NCBI RefSeq assembly: GCF_025447595.1
Contig: NZ_JAOEJU010000007.1
Location: 124,001-188,000, forward strand
DNA length: 64,000 nucleotides
Direction of reading: 5' to 3'
DNA from: Pseudomonas koreensis
GTDB lineage: Bacteria > Pseudomonadota > Gammaproteobacteria > Pseudomonadales > Pseudomonadaceae
Positions 25,432-35,063 of this stretch are shown here, piece by piece. Each line of letters starts with the position of its first letter. Positions within the stretch are counted from its first letter, which is position 1. The notes beneath the pieces are model-generated. The model did no database searches. It saw nothing but the letters and a program-made list of their open reading frames with translations, and was not told the origin of the DNA. A program made the position numbers and the translations under genes.

Positions 25432-25535
25432 GGTGTCCATCAGGGGGTAGGCGCGTAGCGCCGTGCGGCGCAGCCGCATACATCGAGAGGAGGTGCAGCG
25501 AAGCAAACCGTAGGCGATGCCCCCTGATGGACACC
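25432..25535 (-). repeat. Covarying stem cassette, copy 2 (104 bp, opposite orientation)
   Basis: Bounded by GGTGTCCATCAGGGGG (25432-25447) and its perfect complement at 25520-25535. It carries the same 45-bp core (25480-25524, inverted) and a hairpin TGCGGC-GCA-GCCGCA at 25464-25478 where copy 1 has GTTTGGC-TTC-GCCAAAC. It has exactly the same length as copy 1. Confidence 0.85.
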
Positions 25536-25744
25536 GTAGCGAGGGAACACTGAGCCTAAGCGAAGTGCCGTACGCCGGGGCAAAAGCCTTTTGCTTACTT
25601 TTCGCTGGGCCGGCATTCCGGCGTTTGGAAAAGTGAGTCGCTGTAAGAGCGAAACCGCCAGCGGCAGCACCCGAAGCAACGGATATACACCCAATCAACA
25701 AAAAAAACAGTCGGCCCAAAGGCCGCTGAGATACCCCAAACAAA

Positions 25745-25772
25745 AACGGCCCCCATTCTCATGGAGGCCGTT
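25745..25772 (-). terminator. Rho-independent terminator of gltA
   Basis: Read on the minus strand: AACGGCCTCCAT, GAGA loop, ATGGGGGCCGTT, then a T run. One G-U pair is in the stem. It lies about 37 bases beyond the gltA stop. Confidence 0.85.
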
Positions 25773-25809
25773 CCCGGTACAACGCTAAGACGCTATCGCA
25801 AGACAGCCC

Positions 25810-27099
25810 TTATTTGCGGTCTTCCAGCTTGGTGATATCCCGCGACTCATAACCCGTGTAAAGCTGACGCGGACGGCCAATCTTGTACGGGCTGGAAAGC
25901 ATTTCCTTCCAGTGCGAAATCCAGCCGACAGTACGTGCCAGGGCGAAAATCACAGTGAACATGCTGGTCGGAATGCCGATCGCCTTGAGGATGATCCCCG
26001 AGTAGAAGTCGACGTTCGGGTACAGCGAGCGCTCGATGAAGTACGGATCGGTCAGGGCGATCTCTTCCAGGCGCATGGCCAGTTCGAGTTGCGGATCGTT
26101 CTGGATGCCCAGTTCCTTCAACACTTCGTCGCAGGTCTGCTTCATGACGGTCGCGCGAGGGTCGCGGTTCTTGTAGACGCGGTGACCGAAGCCCATCAGC
26201 TTGAACGGATCGTTCTTGTCCTTGGCCTTGGCGATGAACTTGTCGATGTTCGAAACATCGCCGATTTCATCGAGCATGGTCAGCACGGCTTCGTTCGCAC
26301 CGCCGTGGGCAGGGCCCCACAGTGCGGCGATACCGGCGGCGATACAGGCGAACGGGTTGGCACCCGAGGAGCCCGCCAGACGCACGGTGGAGGTCGAAGC
26401 GTTCTGCTCGTGGTCGGCATGGAGGATGAAGATCCGGTCCATGGCCTTGGCGAGTACCGGGCTGATCGGTTTGATCTCGCACGGGGTGTTGAACATCATG
26501 TGCAGGAAGTTTTCCGCGTACGACAGGTCGTTGCGCGGGTACATCATGGGTTGGCCCATGGAGTACTTGTAAACCATCGCGGCCAGGGTCGGCATCTTGG
26601 CAACCAGTCGGATCGCGGAGATTTCGCGATGCTGCGGGTTATTGATGTCGAGGGAGTCGTGGTAGAAGGCCGAGAGGGCGCCGACTACGCCACACATGAC
26701 GGCCATCGGGTGGGCGTCACGGCGGAAGCCGTTGAAGAAGGTTTTCAGCTGCTCGTGAACCATGGTGTGGTTCTTCACGGTGCCGACGAACTGGGCCTTC
26801 TGTTCTGCGGTCGGCAGTTCGCCGTTCAGCAGCAGGTAGCAGGTTTCCAGGTAGTCCGACTTTTCAGCCAGCTGTTCGATCGGGTAGCCGCGGTGCAGCA
26901 GGATGCCGTTGTCGCCGTCGATATAGGTGATCTTCGATTCGCAGGAAGCGGTCGACATGAAACCGGGGTCGAAAGTGAAGCGGCCCGTGGCCGTCAGGCC
27001 CCGAACATCGATAACATCGGGACCAACGGTGCCGGTTAAAATGGGCAGCTCGACGGGGGCTGCGCCCTCGATGATCAACTGCGCTTTTTTGTCAGCCAT
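25810..27099 (-). CDS. gltA: Citrate synthase
   Basis: A 429-residue type-II (hexameric, NADH-sensitive type) citrate synthase. It condenses oxaloacetate and acetyl-CoA. Catalytic residues are visible as His in [24 protein letters not shown] HADHEQNAS, His in [14 protein letters not shown], and Asp in [10 protein letters not shown]. The N-terminal beta-rich domain typical of Gram-negative enzymes is present (residues 1-50). It diverges from sdhC, with its own promoter at 27158-27185. Confidence 0.98.
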   Translation of the reverse strand: MADKKAQLIIEGAAPVELPILTGTVGPDVIDVRGLTATGRFTFDPGFMSTASCESKITYIDGDNGILLHRGYPIEQLAEKSDYLETCYLLLNGELPTAEQKAQFVGTVKNHTMVHEQLKTFFNGFRRDAHPMAVMCGVVGALSAFYHDSLDINNPQHREISAIRLVAKMPTLAAMVYKYSMGQPMMYPRNDLSYAENFLHMMFNTPCEIKPISPVLAKAMDRIFILHADHEQNASTSTVRLAGSSGANPFACIAAGIAALWGPAHGGANEAVLTMLDEIGDVSNIDKFIAKAKDKNDPFKLMGFGHRVYKNRDPRATVMKQTCDEVLKELGIQNDPQLELAMRLEEIALTDPYFIERSLYPNVDFYSGIILKAIGIPTSMFTVIFALARTVGWISHWKEMLSSPYKIGRPRQLYTGYESRDITKLEDRK

Positions 27100-27157
27100 G
27101 TGGCCTCCTATTTATGCTTGAAATCATCAGACAGACCCCCCACGCAGGGCCCGCACC

Positions 27158-27185
27158 ACTATAGTGAGATAAATTCGAATGTCAA
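27158..27185 (-). promoter_or_regulatory. Sigma-70 promoter for gltA
   Basis: On the minus strand TTGACA (27185-27180) and TATAGT (27163-27158) are separated by 16 bases, a near-consensus pair about 60 bases upstream of the gltA ATG. Confidence 0.7.
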
Positions 27186-27299
27186 TTTGCCTAAAGTCTT
27201 GCTCCAGAAGGCTTTAACCGTACTTTTTCCTCGAAATTGCCTGCCATTTACGCCTTTTATACGACTTGTGCAATCCGCTATTGGGGGTAGGCGATTGCG

Positions 27300-27328
27300 T
27301 TGTCATTAGTAGCCTAACTGTCTATACT
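27300..27328 (+). promoter_or_regulatory. Sigma-70 promoter for sdhCDAB
   Basis: TTGTCA (27300-27305), 17 bases, then TATACT (27323-27328). The transcript would start near 27335 and carry a leader of about 130 bases before the sdhC GTG. The rest of the 364-base gltA-sdhC gap shows no other clear signal. Confidence 0.7.
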
Positions 27329-27463
27329 CGGCGACCGACCGCCAAGGGCTTTTGGGCTTGCTTTCATTGGGGGTCGCATCCCTGGGTGGTGGTTACCTGA
27401 CCAGTGCACTCCCCAACAACTTTGCCCTGATTGTTAGGGGCTCTTCAGTGTGAAAAAAAAGCC

Positions 27464-27838
27464 GTGAAAAGCCAACGACCTGTAAACCTAGACCTAAGGA
27501 CCATCAAACTCCCCATCACCGGCGTTACGTCGTTTCTTCACCGTGTTTCCGGCATCATCCTCTTCCTGGGCCTTGGCATCATGCTTTATGCATTGGGCAA
27601 ATCCCTGGGTTCCGAGGAAGGTTATGTCGAGGTGAAGGCATGCTTGACCAGCCCGCTGGCCAAGTTCGTAGCATGGGGCCTCCTGTCCGCTCTTCTGTAT
27701 CACCTGGTTGCCGGTGTGCGCCACTTGATCATGGACATGGGCATCGGTGAGACGCTGGAAGGCGGCCGCCTGGGCTCGAAACTGATCATCGCCGTTTCCG
27801 TGGTGCTGATCGTTCTGGCAGGAGTTTGGATATGGTAA
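27464..27838 (+). CDS. sdhC: Succinate dehydrogenase cytochrome b556 subunit
   Basis: A 124-residue membrane anchor with three helices. It opens SQRPVNLDLRTIKLPITGVT and has the quinone-site and haem region SFLHRVSG and YHLVAGVRHLIMDMG with the conserved histidines. The family-typical start is GTG at 27464; there is no ATG at this position and the purine-rich stretch AAAAAAAA just upstream is a poor ribosome site, so initiation may be weak or regulated. It overlaps sdhD by seven bases. Confidence 0.95.
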   Translation: MKSQRPVNLDLRTIKLPITGVTSFLHRVSGIILFLGLGIMLYALGKSLGSEEGYVEVKACLTSPLAKFVAWGLLSALLYHLVAGVRHLIMDMGIGETLEGGRLGSKLIIAVSVVLIVLAGVWIW

Positions 27839-28200
27839 CCAGCGTTACAAACCTTTCGCGTTCGGGCCTCTATGACTGGATGGCACAGCGTGTGTCTGCG
27901 GTCGTTCTCGCGGCTTATTTCATCTTCCTGATCGGCTACCTCGTCGCGAACCCGGGCATTGGCTACGACCAATGGCACGGCCTGTTCGCCCACAACGGAA
28001 TGCGTATCTTCAGTCTGCTGGCACTGGTTGCCCTGGGCGCTCACGCCTGGGTCGGCATGTGGACCATCGCGACCGACTACCTGACGCCAATGGCGCTGGG
28101 CAAGTCCGCGACTGCAGTACGTTTCCTTTTCCAGGCAGTATGCGGCGTCGCGATGTTCGCTTACTTCGTCTGGGGTGTGCAGATTCTCTGGGGTATCTGA
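27832..28200 (+). CDS. sdhD: Succinate dehydrogenase hydrophobic membrane anchor subunit
   Basis: A 122-residue protein with three membrane helices. It begins MVTSVTNLSRSGLYDWMAQR and has LGAHAWVGMWTIATDYL, which holds the haem-ligand histidine region. With SdhC it anchors the complex and binds ubiquinone. The ATG at 27832 lies within the last codons of sdhC. Confidence 0.95.
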   Translation: MVTSVTNLSRSGLYDWMAQRVSAVVLAAYFIFLIGYLVANPGIGYDQWHGLFAHNGMRIFSLLALVALGAHAWVGMWTIATDYLTPMALGKSATAVRFLFQAVCGVAMFAYFVWGVQILWGI

Positions 28201-28203
28201 TTC

Positions 28204-29976
28204 ATGGCTAACATTCCAACGATTTCTTTCGACGCCATCATTATTGGTGGCGGCGGTGCCGGCATGCGCGCAGCGCTGCAACTGGCACAGGGCGGTCACA
28301 AGACTGCCGTGATCACCAAGGTCTTCCCGACCCGTTCGCACACTGTGTCCGCACAGGGCGGCATCACCTGCGCCATCGCTTCGGCCGACCCGAACGATGA
28401 CTGGCGCTGGCACATGTACGATACCGTCAAGGGTTCCGACTACATCGGTGACCAGGACGCTATCGAATACATGTGTCAGGAAGGCCCGGCTGCCGTGTTC
28501 GAGCTGGACCACATGGGTCTGCCGTTCTCGCGTACCGAGCAAGGCCGTATCTACCAGCGTCCGTTCGGCGGTCAGTCGAAGGATTACGGTAAAGGCGGGC
28601 AGGCTGCCCGTACCTGCGCCGCTTCCGACCGTACCGGTCACGCGCTGCTGCACACCCTTTATCAGGGCAACCTGAAAGCCGGTACCACGTTCCTGAACGA
28701 GTACTACGCTGTCGACCTGGTGAAAAACCAGGAAGGCGAATTCGTCGGTGTGATCGCGATCTGCATCGAAACCGGCGAAACCACCTACATCCGCGCCAAG
28801 GCCACCGTACTGGCTACCGGCGGTGCAGGTCGTATCTATGCATCCACCACCAACGCCCTGATCAACACCGGTGACGGCGTCGGCATGGCTCTGCGTGCTG
28901 GTGTGCCGGTACAAGACATCGAAATGTGGCAGTTCCACCCGACCGGCATCGCCGGCGCCGGTGTACTGGTGACCGAAGGTTGCCGTGGTGAAGGTGGTTA
29001 CCTGATCAACAAGCACGGCGAGCGTTTCATGGAGCGTTATGCTCCGAACGCCAAAGACCTTGCCGGTCGTGACGTTGTTGCCCGTTCGATGGTTAAAGAG
29101 ATCATCGCCGGCAACGGTTGCGGTCCGAATGGCGACCACGTAATGCTCAAACTCGACCACCTGGGCGAGGAAGTGCTGCACAGCCGTCTGCCAGGCATCT
29201 GCGAACTGTCGAAGACTTTCGCACACGTTGACCCGGTGGTAGCTCCGGTTCCGGTTGTTCCGACTTGCCACTACATGATGGGCGGCGTTGCCACCAATAT
29301 TCACGGCCAAGCGATCACCCAGGACGCCGAAGGTGTGGATCAGATCATTCCTGGTCTGTTCGCGGTAGGTGAAGTGGCTTGCGTATCGGTTCACGGTGCC
29401 AACCGTCTGGGCGGCAACTCGCTGCTCGACCTGGTGGTATTCGGCCGCGCTGCCGGTCTGCACCTGGAGAAGGCGCTGACCGACGGCATCGAATACGACG
29501 ACGCTACCGAAGCCGACATCGAAGCTGCCTTGGCGCGTCTGAACGCCCTGAACAACCGTACCGACGGCGAAGACGTCGCTACCCTGCGTCGCGAGCTGCA
29601 AAGCTGCATGCAGAACTACTTCGGTGTATTCCGTACCGGCGAATACATGCAGAAAGGTATTGCCCAGCTGGCTGATCTGCGCAAGCGCATCGCGAATGTG
29701 AAGATCAACGACAAGTCGCAGGCGTTCAACACTGCACGTATCGAAGCGCTGGAACTGCAAAACCTGCTGGAAGTGGCTGAAGCTACCGCCATCGCTGCCG
29801 AAGTACGTAAAGAGTCTCGCGGCGCTCACGCCCGTGAAGACTTCGAAGACCGTGACGACGAAAACTGGCTGTGCCACACCCTGTACTTCCCGGGTGACAA
29901 GCGCGTCACCAAGCGTGCCGTGAACTTCTCGCCGAAGACTGTTCCGACTTTCGAACCTAAAGTCCGGACTTATTAA
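28204..29976 (+). CDS. sdhA: Succinate dehydrogenase flavoprotein subunit
   Basis: A 590-residue FAD-binding subunit of complex II. The dinucleotide motif [20 protein letters not shown] is at the N-terminus, and [12 protein letters not shown] holds the histidine that binds FAD covalently. Substrate-site residues fall in [20 protein letters not shown] and in [18 protein letters not shown]. It oxidises succinate to fumarate at the inner face of the membrane. Three bases separate it from sdhD. Confidence 0.98.
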   Translation: MANIPTISFDAIIIGGGGAGMRAALQLAQGGHKTAVITKVFPTRSHTVSAQGGITCAIASADPNDDWRWHMYDTVKGSDYIGDQDAIEYMCQEGPAAVFELDHMGLPFSRTEQGRIYQRPFGGQSKDYGKGGQAARTCAASDRTGHALLHTLYQGNLKAGTTFLNEYYAVDLVKNQEGEFVGVIAICIETGETTYIRAKATVLATGGAGRIYASTTNALINTGDGVGMALRAGVPVQDIEMWQFHPTGIAGAGVLVTEGCRGEGGYLINKHGERFMERYAPNAKDLAGRDVVARSMVKEIIAGNGCGPNGDHVMLKLDHLGEEVLHSRLPGICELSKTFAHVDPVVAPVPVVPTCHYMMGGVATNIHGQAITQDAEGVDQIIPGLFAVGEVACVSVHGANRLGGNSLLDLVVFGRAAGLHLEKALTDGIEYDDATEADIEAALARLNALNNRTDGEDVATLRRELQSCMQNYFGVFRTGEYMQKGIAQLADLRKRIANVKINDKSQAFNTARIEALELQNLLEVAEATAIAAEVRKESRGAHAREDFEDRDDENWLCHTLYFPGDKRVTKRAVNFSPKTVPTFEPKVRTY

Positions 29977-29987
29977 GGGTGACCGCC

Positions 29988-30692
29988 ATGTTGCAAGTCA
30001 GTGTTTATCGTTACAACCCTGATCAGGACGCTGCGCCGTTCATGCAGGAATTCCAGGTCGATACCGGTGGTAAAGACCTGATGGTGCTGGACGTGCTGGC
30101 CCTGATCAAAGAGCAGGACGAAGGTTTCTCCTATCGTCGCTCCTGCCGTGAAGGCGTCTGCGGCTCCGACGGCATGAACATCAACGGCAAGAACGGCCTG
30201 GCGTGCATCACGCCGCTGTCCGCTGTCGTCAAAGGTAACAAGCTGATCGTTCGTCCGCTGCCAGGTTTGCCGGTTATCCGTGACCTGGTTGTCGATATGA
30301 GCATCTTCTACAAGCAATACGAGAAGGTTAAGCCATTCCTGCAGAACGACACGCCGGCTCCGGCCATCGAGCGTCTGCAGTCCCCTGAAGAGCGTGAAAA
30401 GCTCGACGGTCTGTACGAGTGCATCCTGTGCGCTTGCTGCTCGACCTCTTGCCCGTCCTTCTGGTGGAACCCGGACAAGTTCCTGGGTCCAGCTGCCCTG
30501 CTGCAAGCGTACCGCTTCCTGGCAGACAGCCGTGATACCAAGACGTCCGAGCGTCTGGCGTCCCTCGATGACCCGTTCAGCGTCTTCCGCTGCCGGGGCA
30601 TCATGAACTGCGTCAACGTATGTCCGAAAGGCCTGAACCCGACTAAGGCCATCGGTCACATCCGTAACATGTTGCTTTCGAGCGGCGTGTGA
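29988..30692 (+). CDS. sdhB: Succinate dehydrogenase iron-sulfur subunit
   Basis: A 234-residue subunit carrying three clusters: [2Fe-2S] ligands in SCREGVCGSDGMNINGKNGLAC, [4Fe-4S] in CILCACCSTSCPSFWW, and [3Fe-4S] in RGIMNCVNVCPKGLNP. It carries electrons from SdhA FAD to quinone. I used ATG 29988 (MLQVSVYRYNP) rather than 29979, in line with the family start. A hairpin about 70 bases later closes the sdh transcript. Confidence 0.97.
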   Translation: MLQVSVYRYNPDQDAAPFMQEFQVDTGGKDLMVLDVLALIKEQDEGFSYRRSCREGVCGSDGMNINGKNGLACITPLSAVVKGNKLIVRPLPGLPVIRDLVVDMSIFYKQYEKVKPFLQNDTPAPAIERLQSPEEREKLDGLYECILCACCSTSCPSFWWNPDKFLGPAALLQAYRFLADSRDTKTSERLASLDDPFSVFRCRGIMNCVNVCPKGLNPTKAIGHIRNMLLSSGV

Positions 30693-30763
30693 TTCAGCTG
30701 CTGTACCCGCTGTACCCGTAGAAGGCTTAGGCGCGGGCTTCAACCCGCGCCATGGCTATAACC

Positions 30764-30796
30764 AGAGCAGCAGCCATAAGCTGCGGCTCTTATTTT
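30764..30796 (+). terminator. Terminator-like hairpin between sdhB and sucA
   Basis: AGAGCAGCAGC and GCTGCGGCTCT pair over 11 bases with one mismatch around CATAA, followed by TATTTT. Just upstream GGCGCGGG-CTTCA-ACCCGCGCC (about 30730-30751) makes another stable hairpin. Probably a partial terminator, since sucA is often cotranscribed with sdh. Confidence 0.6.
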
Positions 30797-30945
30797 GAAG
30801 AAATGAGACAAGCAGGGGCATCCGGGCTGGTACCCGGACTATCAGTGTGATCCTAAGTGGCTTGTTTTGGTCGCTGCATTCGGACTTCTGCAAGCTTGCT
30901 CGGTGTCGACACCGATGGTGTTCCCCTAACCGAGGGTGACCAAGC

Positions 30946-33777
30946 ATGCAAGAAAGCGTGATGCAGCGCATGTGGAACAGCGCCTACCTTTCAGGTGGAA
31001 ACGCTGCCTATGTGGAAGAGCTTTATGAGCTCTACCTGCACGACCCTAACGCTGTGCCAGAAGAGTGGCGCAACTACTTCCAGAAGTTGCCAGCCGACGG
31101 CAACTCCTCCACCGATGTTTCGCACTCCACAATCCGCGATCATTTCGTGCTGCTGGCAAAGAACCAGCGCCGCGCCCAACCGGTTTCCGCCGGCAGCGTG
31201 AGCTCTGAGCACGAGAAGAAGCAGGTTGAAGTGCTGCGATTGATCCAGGCCTACCGTATGCGTGGCCACCAGGCAGCCCAGCTTGACCCGCTGGGGCTGT
31301 GGCAGCGTCCTGCACCTGCAGACCTGTCGATCAATCATTACGGCTTGACCAATGCCGATCTTGATACGACCTTCCGTGCCGGCGACCTGTTCATCGGCAA
31401 AGAGGAAGCGAGCCTACGCGAAATTCACGAAGCGTTGCAGCAGACATATTGCCGCACCATCGGCGCTGAATTTACGCACATCACCGATTCCGAGCAGCGC
31501 CAGTGGTTCCAGCAGCGTCTGGAAAGCGTGCGTGGCCGTCCGGAGTATTCCGCCGACATCAAGAGCCACCTGCTCGAGCGTGTCACCGCCGGTGAAGGCC
31601 TCGAGAAATACCTGGGCACCAAATACCCGGGCACCAAGCGTTTCGGTCTGGAAGGTGGCGAAAGCCTGATTCCGATGCTCGATGAACTGATCCAGCGTTC
31701 CGGCTCCTACGGCACCAAGGAAGTCGTCATCGGCATGGCCCACCGTGGTCGTCTGAACGTACTGGTCAACACCTTCGGCAAGAACCCGCGGGAGCTGTTC
31801 GACGAGTTCGAAGGCAAGAAGAAGGTCGAGCTGGGTTCCGGTGACGTTAAATACCACCAGGGCTTCTCGTCCAACGTGATGACCGCCGGCGGTGAAGTTC
31901 ACCTGGCCATGGCGTTCAACCCGTCCCACCTGGAAATCGTTTCTCCGGTGGTCGAAGGTTCGGTACGTGCCCGTCAGGACCGTCGTAACGACGCGACCGG
32001 CGAGAAGGTACTGCCGATTTCGATCCACGGTGACGCTGCATTCGCAGGTCAGGGCGTGGTGATGGAAACCTTCCAGATGTCGCAGACCCGCGGTTTCAAG
32101 ACCGGCGGCACCGTGCACATCGTGATCAACAACCAGGTCGGTTTCACCATCAGCAATCCGCTGGACTCGCGTTCCACCGAGTACGCCACCGACGTTGCGA
32201 AAATGATCCAGGCGCCGATCCTCCATGTAAATGGTGATGATCCGGAAGCCGTATTGTTCGTGACCCAGCTGGCGATCGACTACCGCATGCAGTTCAAGCG
32301 TGACGTGGTGATCGACCTGGTCTGCTACCGCCGTCGTGGCCACAACGAGGCCGACGAGCCGAGCGGCACCCAGCCTCTGATGTATCAGCAGATCACCAAG
32401 CAGCGCACCACCCGTGAGCTGTACGCTGATCGTCTGACCCAGGGCGGTGTGCTGGACGCCGAGCGTGTTCAGGCGAAAGTCGACGAATACCGCAACGCGC
32501 TGGACAACGGTCTGCACGTAGTGAAATCGCTGGTCAAAGAGCCGAACAAAGAGCTGTTCGTGGACTGGCGTCCGTATCTGGGCCACGCCTGGACTGCGCG
32601 TCACGACACTCGTTTCGACCTCAAGACCCTGCAGGAACTGTCCGCCAAGCTGCTGGAAATTCCGGAAGGCTTCGTCGTTCAGCGTCAGGTCGCGAAGATC
32701 TACGAAGACCGTCAGAAGATGCAAGCCGGCGGCCTGCCGATCAACTGGGGTTACGCCGAAACCATGGCGTACGCGACCCTGGCGTTCGAAGGTCACCCGA
32801 TCCGCATGACCGGTCAGGACATCGGCCGCGGTACGTTCTCGCACCGTCACGCTGTGCTGCACAACCAGAAAGATGCCGGTACCTACATTCCGCTCAAGCA
32901 TCTGTATGAAGGTCAGCCACGCTTCGACCTGTACGACTCGTTCCTGTCGGAAGAAGCCGTACTGGCGTTCGAATACGGTTACTCGACCACCACGCCGAAT
33001 GCGCTGGTGATCTGGGAAGCCCAGTTCGGCGACTTCGCCAACGGTGCGCAGGTTGTTATCGACCAGTTCATCACCAGCGGCGAGCACAAGTGGGGCCGTC
33101 TCTGCGGTCTGACCATGTTGCTGCCACACGGCTACGAAGGTCAGGGCCCTGAGCACAGCTCGGCACGTCTTGAGCGTTACCTGCAGCTGTGCGCCGAGCA
33201 CAACATTCAGGTGTGCATGCCGACCACTCCGGCCCAGATCTACCACTTGCTGCGCCGTCAGGTGATTCGCCCGCTGCGCAAGCCATTGGTCGTTCTGACT
33301 CCAAAGTCGCTGCTGCGCCACAAGCTGGCCATCTCGACCCTGGAGGATCTGGCCGAAGGTTCGTTCCAGACCGTTATCCCGGAAATCGATGCACTGGACC
33401 CGAAAAAGGTCGAGCGCGTTGTTCTGTGCAGCGGCAAGGTCTACTACGACCTGCTGGAAAAACGTCGTGCCGAAGGCCGCGAAGATATCGCCATCGTGCG
33501 TATCGAGCAGCTGTATCCGTTCCCTGAGGACGACTTGAAAGAAGTCCTGGCTCCTTACACCAACGCCAAAGCGGCTGTCTGGTGTCAGGAAGAGCCGATG
33601 AACCAGGGCGCCTGGTACTGCAGCCAGCACCACTTGCGTCGCAGCATCAGCAACCTCAACAAATCTCTCGTACTTGAGTACGCGGGCCGTGAGGCTTCTG
33701 CTGCACCAGCATGTGGTTACGCATCGATGCACGCCGAGCAGCAGGAAAAACTGCTGCAAGACGCGTTTACCGTTTAA
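30946..33777 (+). CDS. sucA: 2-oxoglutarate dehydrogenase E1 component
   Basis: A 943-residue thiamine-diphosphate E1 that decarboxylates 2-oxoglutarate. The N-terminal E2-binding segment (MQRMWNSAYLSGGNAAYVEE) is followed by the ThDP domain with GMAHRGRLNVLVN, FNPSHLEIVSPVVEG and GDAAFAGQGVVMET, and a C-terminal transketolase-like domain (GQDIGRGTFSHRHAVL, HGYEGQGPEHSSARLER). MQESV or the internal MQRM could be the start; the family usually begins at the former. It forms one unit with sucB and lpd. Confidence 0.98.
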   Translation: MQESVMQRMWNSAYLSGGNAAYVEELYELYLHDPNAVPEEWRNYFQKLPADGNSSTDVSHSTIRDHFVLLAKNQRRAQPVSAGSVSSEHEKKQVEVLRLIQAYRMRGHQAAQLDPLGLWQRPAPADLSINHYGLTNADLDTTFRAGDLFIGKEEASLREIHEALQQTYCRTIGAEFTHITDSEQRQWFQQRLESVRGRPEYSADIKSHLLERVTAGEGLEKYLGTKYPGTKRFGLEGGESLIPMLDELIQRSGSYGTKEVVIGMAHRGRLNVLVNTFGKNPRELFDEFEGKKKVELGSGDVKYHQGFSSNVMTAGGEVHLAMAFNPSHLEIVSPVVEGSVRARQDRRNDATGEKVLPISIHGDAAFAGQGVVMETFQMSQTRGFKTGGTVHIVINNQVGFTISNPLDSRSTEYATDVAKMIQAPILHVNGDDPEAVLFVTQLAIDYRMQFKRDVVIDLVCYRRRGHNEADEPSGTQPLMYQQITKQRTTRELYADRLTQGGVLDAERVQAKVDEYRNALDNGLHVVKSLVKEPNKELFVDWRPYLGHAWTARHDTRFDLKTLQELSAKLLEIPEGFVVQRQVAKIYEDRQKMQAGGLPINWGYAETMAYATLAFEGHPIRMTGQDIGRGTFSHRHAVLHNQKDAGTYIPLKHLYEGQPRFDLYDSFLSEEAVLAFEYGYSTTTPNALVIWEAQFGDFANGAQVVIDQFITSGEHKWGRLCGLTMLLPHGYEGQGPEHSSARLERYLQLCAEHNIQVCMPTTPAQIYHLLRRQVIRPLRKPLVVLTPKSLLRHKLAISTLEDLAEGSFQTVIPEIDALDPKKVERVVLCSGKVYYDLLEKRRAEGREDIAIVRIEQLYPFPEDDLKEVLAPYTNAKAAVWCQEEPMNQGAWYCSQHHLRRSISNLNKSLVLEYAGREASAAPACGYASMHAEQQEKLLQDAFTV

Positions 33778-33819
33778 CGCCTTCGCGCACCTGAAACCGA
33801 ATTTAAGGAACCACAGATA

Positions 33820-35043
33820 ATGGCTATCGAGATCAAAGCCCCCACTTTCCCGGAATCGGTTGCCGATGGCACCGTTGCCACCTGGCACAAACAACCGGGC
33901 GACGCCGTCAAGCGTGACGAACTGATCGTCGACATCGAAACCGACAAAGTCGTACTGGAAGTGCTGGCTACTGCCGACGGCGTGCTGGGCGCAATCGTCA
34001 AGGGCGAGGGCGAAACCGTCCTGTCCGACGAAGTCCTGGGCTCCATCGTTGAAGGCGGTGCTGCTGCCGCTGCTCCGGCTGCCGCTGCTGCTCCGGCCGC
34101 TGCTGCCGCTGCACCTGCTGCCGCCGATGGCGAAGACGACCCGATCGCTGCTCCTGCCGCGCGCAAGCTGGCTGAAGAGAACGGCATCAACATCGCTTCC
34201 GTTGCCGGCACCGGCAAAGGCGGTCGCGTGACCAAGGAAGACGTGGTTGCAGCTGTTGCTGCCAAGAAAGCCGCTCCGGCTGCCGCGCCTGCCAAGGCTG
34301 CTGCTCCGGCTGCCGCTGCTCCTGTGTTCGCCGCTGGCGATCGCGTCGAGAAGCGCGTTCCGATGACCCGCGTTCGTGCCACCGTTGCCAAGCGTCTGGT
34401 TGAAGCTCAATCGAACATGGCGATGCTGACCACTTTCAACGAAGTCGACATGACCGAAGTCATGGCGCTGCGTTCGAAGTACAAGGACCTGTTCGAGAAG
34501 TCCCACAACGGCGTACGCCTGGGCTTCATGTCGTTCTTCGTGAAGGCTGCCACCGAAGCGCTGAAACGCTTCCCGGCTGTCAACGCTTCGATCGACGGCA
34601 ACGACATCGTTTACCACGGTTATGCCGACATCGGCGTCGCTGTTTCCAGCGATCGTGGCCTGGTGGTTCCGGTTCTGCGCAACGCCGAACACATGAGCCT
34701 GGCTGAAATCGAAGGCGGCATCGCCACTTTCGGCAAGAAAGCCCGTGACGGCAAACTGTCGATGGACGAAATGACCGGCGGTACCTTCACCATCACCAAC
34801 GGTGGTACCTTCGGTTCGATGATGTCGACCCCGATCGTCAACCCGCCGCAGGCAGCGATTCTGGGCATGCACAACATCATCCAGCGTCCGATGGCCATCA
34901 ACGGTCAGGTCGTTATCCGTCCGATGATGTACCTGGCACTGTCCTACGATCACCGTCTGATCGATGGCAAAGAAGCTGTAACCTTCCTGGTGACCATCAA
35001 GAACCTGCTGGAAGATCCGGCTCGTCTGTTGCTGGATATCTGA
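33820..35043 (+). CDS. sucB: 2-oxoglutarate dehydrogenase E2 component (dihydrolipoyl succinyltransferase)
   Basis: A 407-residue E2. Residues 1-75 form the lipoyl domain with the lipoylated Lys in [11 protein letters not shown]. Two Ala/Pro linkers (about 80-105 and 150-170) flank the peripheral-subunit-binding domain ([20 protein letters not shown]). The catalytic domain ends with [13 protein letters not shown], holding the active-site His and Asp. It lies 42 bases after sucA. Confidence 0.98.
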   Translation: MAIEIKAPTFPESVADGTVATWHKQPGDAVKRDELIVDIETDKVVLEVLATADGVLGAIVKGEGETVLSDEVLGSIVEGGAAAAAPAAAAAPAAAAAAPAAADGEDDPIAAPAARKLAEENGINIASVAGTGKGGRVTKEDVVAAVAAKKAAPAAAPAKAAAPAAAAPVFAAGDRVEKRVPMTRVRATVAKRLVEAQSNMAMLTTFNEVDMTEVMALRSKYKDLFEKSHNGVRLGFMSFFVKAATEALKRFPAVNASIDGNDIVYHGYADIGVAVSSDRGLVVPVLRNAEHMSLAEIEGGIATFGKKARDGKLSMDEMTGGTFTITNGGTFGSMMSTPIVNPPQAAILGMHNIIQRPMAINGQVVIRPMMYLALSYDHRLIDGKEAVTFLVTIKNLLEDPARLLLDI

Positions 35044-35063
35044 TAGAAGCAGTCACGTGCTGC

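Larger units (their letters stand above)
25031..25690. repeat. Large mirror-image repeat element: two inverted ~250-bp units around a ~156-bp centre
   Basis: The 883 bases between actP and gltA hold no plausible gene. They contain two inverted units, 25031-25275 and 25432-25690. Matching landmarks occur in the same order outward-in: GTGTATATCCGTTGCT / its exact complement at 25675-25690; CACTTTT...CAAACGCC; AAAAGTAA(C/G)CAAAA; GCCCCGGCG; CGGCACCTCGCTTTGGCTCG / 24 of 27 bases complementary at 25544-25570; then a 45-bp segment at 25183-25227 and 25480-25524 that is exactly complementary. Open reading frames across it have no ribosome site and no family likeness. Origin unknown; it may be a dispersed palindromic element. 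Confidence 0.85.

Noticed and set aside
25016..25743. Several short open frames in the actP-gltA gap, including one encoding PEPEPE-type repeats
   Set aside because: They follow the palindromic repeats and the TCTGGC tandem, lack ribosome sites and resemble no family. Better explained as repeat DNA.
27700..29877. Long minus-strand frame opposite sdhD and sdhA
   Set aside because: It lies wholly over strongly supported coding sequence; no family motif.
31414..34953. Very long open frame on the minus strand opposite sucA and sucB (1179 codons)
   Set aside because: It is the antisense shadow of two certain genes in GC-rich DNA. There is no ribosome site, and its composition (Val, Asp, His, Gln rich) is typical of shadows.
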